Below, piece after piece: positions 49,701-61,085 of a DNA stretch of 64,000 nt (its first letter is position 1; every line of letters starts with the position of its first letter). Position numbers and translations under genes: made by a program. A model generated the notes under the pieces. The model did no database searches, was not told the DNA's origin, and saw only the letters and a list, made by a program, of their open reading frames with translations. This DNA is from Podarcis raffonei (lineage: Eukaryota > Chordata > Lepidosauria > Squamata > Lacertidae): positions 38,524,069 through 38,588,068 of the forward strand of contig NC_070607.1 in the NCBI RefSeq assembly GCF_027172205.1. The letters are read 5' to 3'.

Positions 49701-52700
49701 CTAATGATTGCATTTAAAGACCCCCAGAGCTGCACTGAAATTCCAACTGAAAGCTTTTCCCTCTTCCTCTGATAAAGTCGTCAGAAACACACCAACACAC
49801 TTGGCTATAACACAGGGCAGGTTATGGCTTCTCAGACATTCAGAAGGAAGCTATGCTGTGCTGTGTTTAAAGAAAAGTATAATCATGTCATTCAAACAAA
49901 CAAACAAACAAACAAACAAACAGGTGAGAGCTAGGCAGCGGGCTTTTTCCTGACTTTCTGTCCGGTGCAAATGAAGAAAAAAGGATGGTCTCTCTCTCTC
50001 TCTGGCAGGGGGATACTATGAGAAAGCAGGCAGAGTTGTATGCAGCCTTTGTATAGCTTAGTGCCTAGGGCGTTCAGTGTCTTATTCACTTTTGGACATA
50101 CTTCAATAAAATAGGCCTATCACCAAATCAAATAATTGAATAATTAAAAATAAAAGCAGCAGCATAATTTTATAAATAAGCCAAACAGAGGGAGCCATGT
50201 ATAGGAGCTCCAAAAAACCCTCTGGGCGTGTTACTACCACAGATATTTCAGCAGGCTTCAAAGAATTCAAGAGGAAGGAGACCAGCAACGTACTATCTTA
50301 TAAAATGACAAGAATCTTGAGCACAAAGAACATCATTATTCTTGGTATATTTGATGTTCCTGCCCTGCTCTTTCCTCCACTTTTGTTTCTGCTGTCCTGT
50401 AAGATGTTAGCAGCTGCTCTTCAAAGACTTTATACTTCCCTCTTTATTTAAAGTTGTGAGAAACTGTTCAACTCTGAACCTTCTTCAGCCACTAACAACA
50501 AGGCTGACACCTCTATACTTTCCTAGTACCCTCAACTCTAAAGCTTTTTGCTCTCCTGCCCCATAAAACTGTCCCAATATTTTTCTACCACAGAAATTCT
50601 GGTGGGAATGGATGGAGTTCAAGAAGGGGCATGTTTGTAGCTTGAGGGTACTCCTGGAACCAATATTGTCACCTGAGGTCCAGCTGGCCTCAGTGGCTCA
50701 GCTGTTTCTAGATACATTTGGTTATTGGCAATGGCCCCCCAGGACAGAGATGACTTAGACACAGTATTCCAAATCCAAATTCCAAATCCAGTAATCAGAC
50801 TGGATTATTGCAATGTGTTCTATGTAGGGCTGCCCTTGAAGACAAATCAGAAACGTCAACTGGTTCAAAATGCAGTGACCAGGTTACTGGATAGGGTTGC
50901 CTTTAGAATTCGTATAAACCTTCCTCTAAAACAGCTGCATTGGCTGCCGGTTCATTTCTAAGCTTAATTTAATGTGCTCACACTAGTGTTTAAAGCTCTA
51001 AATAGCAGGTCCAAAGTATCTGAAAGCTCACCTTTCCTACAGACCCCCTTGTGTTTTCAGTTACTTTTGTAACAATATGTAGTGACAAGCAATGAATTGT
51101 GGAATGTGATACTGAATCACAGTTCAATCCTTCTCCCAGTCACATGGGACGAAGGGAGTGGGGAACATTGCAGCCTATGGCTTCACTTGGGCTTGCAGAG
51201 GCTCGTGTGTGTAACACTAAATCATGGTTTAGCTGTTACACACAAACTCAGGCATAATACACAGTTGTTATTATTATTATTATTATTAATGTTTTATCCA
51301 TCCTGCTAAATATTTATGGTTTTGTTCTAATGCTTCTTCCACTGTTTCAATTTATAGAGGTTTTATATCTTTATTGTTTCTATCATTTTATTGTTATCCT
51401 GATTTTCCCCCCTGAAGGGTGGCTTACTAGTTTTCTAATTAACCAACCAACCAGAAATATACAAAATGAGTTAATTTATACAGGTACCCTAATTTGGATA
51501 GTTATAAAATTGGAAGCTTTTTGTGGCCCATTTACAGCCTCTTAATCATAATTTATTACCTTTCTTGGCCATATTCTTCATCTTCCTGGGGACGCCTGAA
51601 TGTGCTGAGAGATCTTTCCAAACTGATAGCTATAAAGAGAGCAACTTTTAAAAATATGTGATTTGCTTATCCTTAATGTTCTGGGCACTTACAATCCTAT
51701 CATGCCCCCCAAAGGGAACACTAATACATAGTTCAGATGCAGTTGAACCCAGTGCACAGGAATGTCAGTAATCTCAAAACCTGGCCAAAACTACATGGTT
51801 CTGTGAATTGGTGTTTGCAAGTATGAGGTGGACATGCAACTGCTGCAGTTTGCACAATCACCACAGTTTGAAGAAGTACTGCCATTCAAAGTGCAGTGGC
51901 AAATTGTCTACATACCATGTGCAGCAAGTGCCTCATTTGATCCTGTCTGGCTTTTGAGGCTGCCCCATACTTAGGAAACCCATAGGAAATTGTATGGGGT
52001 CAATGAAGACCTGAACAGATTCTAACTTGTCTGAACTAACCCATGCACACCACAGGTGCAGAATAAAAATGATGTCTTGACCCAGGAGGCCTGTTGTATA
52101 GTGATAATGCTACAACTACCCCAGCTGAGAATGGCATCCTCCAGTCAAACACAACCTCAAGGAAAGAATGCTCATATAGGGTCTTGCCATATGAAGGACC
52201 AAACCACCCTTGTGCTCAGCCTTTTTCAATCTTGGGTCCCCCTATGTTCTTTAGCTGCAATTCCCATCATCCTTGACAGTGGCCATGCTGGCAGGAAATG
52301 ATGTGAGTTGTAGTCAGTGCTATTTTTCTAGAAAAAGAGGTGCCAGAACTCACCATGAATGCCTCCCTCGTTCTCTTAGAATGACTGGAGGTGCTGGAAC
52401 CCACAAGAGAGGTGCCAGAACTGAGTTCCAGTGAGTGCCCACTGAAAAAAAGTCCTGGTTGTAGTCCAACAACATCTGGGGACCCAAGGTTGAGAAAGGC
52501 TGCTCTTGGAGGTCCAGTGAATGTGGCCTATAGTTACACATATTTTAACGTGTCTGAATTATATTACATCTTTGATCTGCTCAGGTGAGATCAGAATACA
52601 TGGAAGGTGCAGGATTCATCTCAGTTCCAATGTCAATATTTACTTGGGCTCAAACCTTAATGTAAAGTAGTAGCAAAATAATGGCATTGCTATGTGGTTA

Positions 52701-55700
52701 CTTTTCATTGTGGGTGATGCTGTAGGGTAAATGTGGCATCTAAAGAAATCACTGGCTAACAACTCTAACTTTCTCCTATTCCAGTATTGCCCTTGCTTCA
52801 TTTCCCAGCTCATGACCTCTGCATCACCTCTGAACACTGCCTGGCAAATATGCTTTGTGAGATCATAGATCTGCCTAGAGAACCCATACTCAAGTTACAT
52901 TGCCAATCACACTAATTAAAATTTACTGCCTTGTGTAAAATAGTGGTTTTTTAAGAAAGCCATTTAAACGGGTTCTTCTAAAACTCCCCATGGTGCTCAA
53001 AGAATATATTTATGACTAAAAGCATAAAGCATGGAGGTTTATTACCTTCTAGGTGCTGGCTAGTTTTGACACACTGTATAACTTTTTTCCTATACAGGGG
53101 ATAATTGTTCTTCAGCAAATTAGCTGCCTCCAAGTTCACTGGATTTTTCAGAACTGGAATAGACAGCAAAACCTGCAGGAAGATACAGAACCAGTTTATA
53201 AAGCTTTATGAATCACCAGAATTCAGAGAAAGTAAAAGCATTTCATGACTGTAAAGAAGGATACAAACATTTGCTTCTTTGGCAAATCCTGCTCTATGTG
53301 TGTATGCACAAGGAAAACAGTATGGTCAGCCTACACCTCCCACCGTTCTGCTCTGTTTGCCTCAACCATGCCACTCCTGACTGCCATGGCTGAGTGGCAG
53401 AAGAGGAGTAATGGGGGGGGGCAGTGGAGTGAGCCAGATCTCTCTATGGCTAAACCAGTTAACAGGGAAGCGACTTCGCAGCCTCAACTTCCTTACAGCA
53501 GTGATTGCTGCCAGTCCCACCATGAGAAAAATCTATGGGTGAATTCCTATCTTGCGTGTGCAGAGCGTTAGGCTGCACATACACCATACTTTTAAAGCAC
53601 ATCCAGCCCCAGTAGTTTGTTAAGGGTAGCTTTGTGAGGGGTGCACTACAGTTCCCATGATTCTTTTATTGGGGTGTGTGTGTGTGTGCGCGCGCTTTAA
53701 ATGTATGGGGCGTGTGCAGCCTAATACTTTGCACACATAGGAATTCACTCACAGCTTTTTCTCAGGGTTCCCCAACAAGATTCAGCTGGTGTCTGTGCAT
53801 GGCACCAAAGAAATGTAGGCACATTTTGTCCCAGAACACTCAAAAATTCATGATGGAAAGTTAGCCAGGTTGATTACTTTGCCCACACTGGTTTGCTTGT
53901 GAAAGAGTGACAGAAAGAACATATGAAAGATAGAACTGGTAAAAGCTGAAGCTGGGCTATTCATGTTCACCATTAGAACTGTCTGAAGTTCTGTCTGAAA
54001 CATAATTCACATACAAATTAAATTCTTATCCAAATTAAGAACTGTTGTTACTGCTACAGCTTTTAAAAGGTGGCCCTTTTCTGCTTTTATTTTATTGCTT
54101 CTCACAACAGTTTTGTCCAAGCTGTTTCAGACAAGGCTAATAAGGAGTAAGTGAAGCACACGAGCAAAATGAGGTGAATTAACAAAAGATGAACAAAATG
54201 AAAATGTGAATTGAGTTTCACATTTCATACCTTAATTGGAAAATGGGGCCAAAGAAATGAGTTTGTACAAAACTGCTGATATATTACATGCATAGCAACA
54301 ACTACTTCTCGACTGAAACAGATTTCCTTTCTTTTTGGGTTCCATGTTTTGACTATGAAAATCAATAGCAAACTGCTATGGCGTTCAATGAAACAAATAT
54401 ATGAATAACGGTTCCTGCTTCATACAAATACAATTTAGGATTGAAATCAATACTGTGACTGGAATCCAAAAAACTGAGGAAACAATTCTTTGAAGCTGGT
54501 GGATGTGTGCTATACTTTTCCCCTTATAGGCCCTCTCTCCTACTAACCAGCAAACTGATTCTGAAACTTGTAAAACCGAGGGAAGCTTCATAAACAGTTT
54601 GTGCCATGGGAGGGAGAGTGAACACATTTTCAAATGGTGAGCGGTGGCAGGGACTTCACTGGACTCATGGAAACCTATTACATGAACCTAAGTAAGCTAT
54701 TTGGATCCTGGCATCAGACCCCAATTATCCTGATAACAAAAGAAAAGTAAGATAAATTATTTTTTGCACAGTTCTTTCTTTACCTGGATACAAAGTAGGA
54801 TACCAGTCATTGTAAGTTTGGTGTCCCACTTGGTAGGATCATCTAGAAAATCCAGACAAGGTCTTCCAGTCTTTGGGTCCACTTGCATGGAAGACAAATC
54901 ATTAATGCTCAAAATGGAGGTTCATACACTTATATGCCAATAAGACAGTTGAAACTTTGTATCAGAATTATGCTAGACAGGCTATGATAAGTTTTATTCC
55001 CTACAGCTAGACAACAAAAGAAAGGTATGCAGATATTTATAGCTCTAACTGAGTTATTTAAAATTTGTATCTAGCTTTCTATTAAATAATTCAAAGTGAC
55101 TAACAAAATTGTCATAGCAATGAACAAACAACATAATAAAGGCAAAAAAGTACACAACACCAGAAATAAAGTAAAATAAAATAAAAATTGAAAGTGGTTG
55201 CAAATGTATCAGCAGAAGTAATCTATACAAAAAGCAGAAAGACAACAGAGTTACTGCACCAATGGCCTCCTTAAAAAGACATATGCTGACCTGTAGGTCT
55301 AAAGGGAGGCAGTAATACTGGCCTGGGGATCCAGTTCTATGGAATCTGCTCTACTACTGAAAAAGGATCTTCTCCTACATAGTAAGCAAACTTCAGCTTG
55401 TTGGGGTGGGAATGGTACATGAAAGAGTCCATATGGAAGAAAGCTATATTTAATGCATCAAGGTCCCAAAGCCATTTAGTGCTTTAAAAATGTGACCCAT
55501 TACCTCCAGTTGAGCTTGACAACAAACAGGCAACAACCATAGACCTAGCAGTGTCTTTTTGTACTAGTTGAAATTTCTAGATGCCTTTAAAGAGCAGCAC
55601 AATTTAGAGTGCACTACAGAAGCAGCAGTCAAGTCTACTGGGTACTAGATCATGAATTATAGAGGCCAGGTCTGATTTGGAGGAAAGGGCAGAATTGTAG

Positions 55701-58506
55701 TACCAGCTGAAGCTCATAAAGGACAGTCCTAGTCATCACTGCCAGTTTGGACTCTAAGAACTGTGCAGGATCAATGGCGGCTCCCAAGCTGTGAAACTGA
55801 GTCTTCAGCAGGACTGTAACTGCATCTGAATCAACCTGTACACCTCTATCCGGATCAGACTGTCCACAAACCAACAATGTTTCTGCCTCATCTGGTTAGT
55901 GTACATATTCACAACACTTTTCTACACTAGAAGCTTAACTATCAAGTAGATAATTATTAGAAAGCTATAACTGGTGTAATAACTACAGCTAGCTTTGGTT
56001 GGTTTTGGCAAGTCCACTTTATAAGGTTGTTTTGAAGCTAAAATGCAGCTCTAAGGACCTGAGAGAAATGTAGCAAGTCAATAGATTCCTATCCTTAAGG
56101 AAAGGCTTTATAGCATTTGAATTATGTGTAGCTGCTAAAAAGCACTTTGAAGTAGAACCGCTCTGAAATCTAGGAGCATGACTGGGTCAAAGACACCTTG
56201 CCTCTGCTGCTAAGCAACCACCATGGGAAGGACACCACCATCAGTGCCATCCTTACCATTGGGATGGAACGGAATAGTGTTGAAAGTGATGCTTGGAGGA
56301 ACTCTGTTGTACTCTTCAGTGTACCTTAATGATAGTTGGAGTTCAGCTCCTAGTACAAAAAATAAATAAATCAGAACATCTAAGTGCACGTGTAGCCCCA
56401 AATTGCATGCATTTACTTAAAAATAAGTCCTGCTGTCATCAATATGCCTAACTTGCATGTAAACATGCACAGGCTGTAGCCTTATATTGACATACTTTTA
56501 GAAATATTTATAGCTAGGGTTGCTACTTTGCAATGCAGACACCGGATGCAAACCTTTTAATCTAATGCAGCAATGGGAGATAAGGCAGCTGCAGCTCCTC
56601 CCACCCACTCTCTTCCTGCTCTTGTTGCCCACTCCTTCCCTCTCCTGCTGTAGTGAACAGGACTTGTGTGAGAGGAAAGCAGATGACAGGAACAGAAAGA
56701 GAACGGGCAGAAGGAGCCTAAGGTGCATCAGGGGATTTAGAGAGATGCATACAGTGTCACATTTATACCTCTAAGATAGCCTTCTCTAACCTGGTGCCTA
56801 TCAGATGTACCACTCTCTTCTGCCACAACCAGCATGGCCAATGGTGAAAGACTATAGCAGCTGCAGACCCAAACAACTAGACCGCATTAGGTTGGGGATG
56901 GTAGCTGTATGGATAGCCACCTCTGAATTAGCAAATAATAGAGCAATGAGCTCGAATTCATTGTGTTTAAAGTTTATATGCTATGCCACTTGTTACATAA
57001 AGATATAGACATATTAATGCCTATGCTGTGATATTTCATAGTTGCAAAACATCTGCTTTTGAAAATTTGCAATGCTATCAATACATGTGTAGTCATTTCA
57101 AAAGGTTACTGAAATCTTTTTTCTTCTTCTTTCAATCTTTTTCTACATCACAAAACATTTCAGGGAGGTGACCTATTATTTCAAAGTTTTAGAAAAATTA
57201 AGACTGAACTCACAATGCAATATATGAAAGCACAGGAGCAGTTATTTTCACATATATACTTGCACCGAGTGTGTGGGCTTCATTCCACGTAATGGGAAAG
57301 ACTCTGGGTAGTGCTGGGAGTGTCCCTTGTCTGAAACCTGGAGAGCTACTAGCAGTCAACGCAGATAATACTGAGCTACATGGGACCAATGGTCCAACTG
57401 AATCTAAGGCAGCTTCCTATATGTTATGCAGCTTCCTATATGTTACCTAACTGTAGTGAATCCACTGGCACTGTTCATGTAGTTAAGGACTGTCTACACA
57501 CCTAATGACACTCATATATGCTTCAAATCTGTGTTGAGAAGCACTACATGACATAATAAAGCTATACACTGTATTCACAACCCAGTGTGAATTGTTCATT
57601 GGTGTTAAAACCAGACAAATGTTTACAACAGGAATAGATATTTTATTGGATTGTAAAGAGTGAAAGGAGTAAAATTATTCTTGAAATGCTTCTGTTAAGG
57701 TATTGGACTGAGATCTGGAAGACATTGATTCAAGTTCCACTTCCAGACTGACTGGGCAATATAATATAATCCCTCAATATATTGCAAGGTAATTGAAGAG
57801 AGAACACAATAGAGACTGCAAAGCATTTATATGTGAAGGGTTATATATTTGGCAAGCAGTAGTAACGGCACATTAAAAACATTGCATTCGTAATTGTTTT
57901 GGCAGTGCAATATCACAGTGCAACACAACATTTATAGGAAACAGTATGGCTACCTTCCCATAAGGTATCCTTCAGGCCTTCAATTTCAGCTACCCATTCC
58001 ATCAAGCTGTCTCCCACAGGAGCAACAGTAATGCCCTGAGAAAAGAAAATGAAAGCAGCCCAATTCAGACTTGATGGGACTATCACTTTACTTCTCCTTT
58101 CATGTGCTAGAGGAGATCATAAGCTTCTGATTTTAAAATAACCACAGTTCCCTGTGATGTTTGAACTTGGTGAACTGTGGTTTGATCAGATTATGACTAG
58201 TGACAACAAACTAGGATCTGAAACCACAGTTTAATTCTGGCCTATTCTCACTAACCTTAACTTAAAACTAACCCCAGTTCCTTGGGTTCAGATTCAGTTA
58301 GTCTAAAATTAGAAGCAGAAGCTTCCCATCTCCTTCCCCATCACATGAAAGTGGAAGAGAAGATTGGGGTGGGGGTGCGCAAATCCAGCATTTGGACAGG
58401 CTCCATTCACACAGACAGAATGCTGATAGCCTATGTAATGGTCACTTTAATAATTGTTTTGTGTTACTATTAATTTTTATATGGCTGTACATCACCTGGA
58501 TATATA

Positions 58507-58588
<82 letters not shown>

Positions 58589-61046
58589 AACATGGTTTCC
58601 TGGTGTATCTGAATCATGTTAATTTGTACATTTTCATTCAAAGTATGTCTGTAAGTTGTTTTATTGCAGTTTTTATCTATCAACATACCTTGTTTTATGC
58701 ACACATAAATTCACCTAAATCACTCGTGAAATTAGTTATTATTTATAGATCCATTTGAGTTGATAGGGCATGCTCCCCTGCAGGCAAGGGGTGTTTACAA
58801 TATTTTTAAAGTCTCCTATCATGTACATCTTTATTTGCCTCCTAATAAAGAAAGGATGGAATCCACATTCTTTGCAAGATCCATTCTTTCTATGGACAGA
58901 TGTTTTAGATAAAATAATATTTCACACTGTGCATTCTCCCACCATTTCCCTTCATTCCTACTCAAGCAAAACAACTCATCAACACAACTCACATACTGTA
59001 TTTGGTTCATTCCTCTGTGTTCATCTTAACTCCAGATTGTTCCACAGTCCATTCCTTATTCTAAATTTATTACTTTAAGGATAGGTATGTAAATCATCTT
59101 CTCAATACAACATTCTTACTCCCCCTCCCCCCCGAAAAAACTAAAAGGGATATATAATAAAAATCCATCCCTACATTGAGAAGTAGTATAGCATATACCG
59201 TTACCTTGTACTAAGGAAATAATAATTGCTTGGCTACTACTGGGGGAAGATGGGGTTCATCAACCTGGAAAGGCAGCCCATCTAGGAGAAGGAAAACTCT
59301 GATCCTAAGCCTCTGCTGCTTTATGCTGCCTTATGGGATATCTTTGAGAAAATAAAAGGCTAAATAATAAACCCTACACAAATTCAGAGTGGAGTCCCTA
59401 AGGCGGTTGGATGACGCCTTATATGCCTCCTTCTGGCGACTCTAGCAGCCAAGCTGGTGCCAAATGTATTGATCTGCTTTCCTTTGGACCACATCAGTGA
59501 GTGAGGCCAAGAGGAGGTCTTATCATCTGGGCAGCCGAGGACCTCCATACAAGCAGCCCAGGCTTGCACCCCAGGGAAGTCACTTCGGAGCTGCTAATGC
59601 AATGGTTTGACTTCATCCCCAGAGGTGCACTCCACTGTCTCTTGAGACAGATATCATCTAGAAAAGATTGCAGAACCTCAGGCCCAGGGACTGAATGTGG
59701 CCCTTGAGGACCCTCAATTTGGCTCTTGGGACTTTCAGCTGGTCATGTCCCCTTCCTTGACATCATCCCACAATGGTCCAGCTCTGTGACCTTCAAGTGT
59801 TTTTCTCTGGTTAGATTTTTAAAAATTATTATTTTTTATTGCATTTCTATTCCATTTTGCCTCCTAGAAGGACTCAAAGTGGTACACATACAGTTGTCCC
59901 CTTCCCCATTTTTTTCTTTATAACATCCATGAAGTAGGCTAGGCTGAGAGAGACTGGCTCAAGGAACCTTATGCCTGAAGTGGGGATTTGAACACGGGGC
60001 TCCCCAGTCAAGCCCAACACACGAACCACCACACTTACACTGTAATAATGCCTCTTGCTTGCCTGGAGGAGAGAGGTGGAGGGAAGGATGGAGAGGTGTA
60101 TTCTGTACACTTTTGCCTCTGTCTCCTCTTACCACTGACATGAACCCCCTGGAAATGCAGCCCTTGAGCTGAGAAAGGTTAGGTGTCCCTGTATTGTAAG
60201 TTGTCCCCACACAAATGAAGGCTAGGTGGCTGCTACTGCTCTGGCATTGCTGGAAAACCCCTACATGGCAGAAGGGTCACTCTATGGCTTTTTCACTTGG
60301 GGTTGGCACAGGTTAGCTCTCCTGTGTTTTTAACTGCTGAGTGACCACGGTGCAGAGGATCAACAGGCAAAACATTCCTCACCATCCCACTGCTGTGCTG
60401 CAAAAGGCTGTACCGGTAAGGTTTCTGCCTGTCGTGAAGTTTTTTAAGATGGCAACCTTATTCTTAGGAAATGGAGAAGGAAGGGCTGGTCTATTATGCA
60501 CCATCCTAAGCACTTTAGCAGAGAAGCTTTGAGATGGTAGTAAACTAATTCCCAGCATTTCAAGAAGTATGAGGAAGAAAGTTAGGTCTTTTTCAGAGAA
60601 AAGGGGGAGATGGGTCAGAAGCTCAAGTTCTGCAGGTAGGAGCATCCTGTGAGCCAGCAGAAATGGGGAGGTGACTTTAATTGACCTCATTTCGTCTCCC
60701 TGGAGCCCCTTTGCCCCTCAAAAAACTGTTCTAGGGAATTGGGGGACTCTTTGAACCACCATATGTGGCAGTATAGGAAGGAGAAATTGGCAAAAAGATG
60801 TTATCAGTGGAAATGTCTACTAGATCCTTCTCACCTCTACAAATGGAAGAATCCTCTCTATATGCAGAGGATCAGTTAGGATCCGAGTCAGAAGCATTTT
60901 TCATCATTTGGTTACAAAATCAATGCACAATTCATTAAAAAAAAGAATCATAATAAACTGCTCCACCTCTGTTTTTTATTTAGAATATTTCTAGCCCACT
61001 TCATCCAATTAGGCTCTTCAACATCACTTACCATGTGTAACATTAA

Positions 61047-61085
<39 letters not shown>

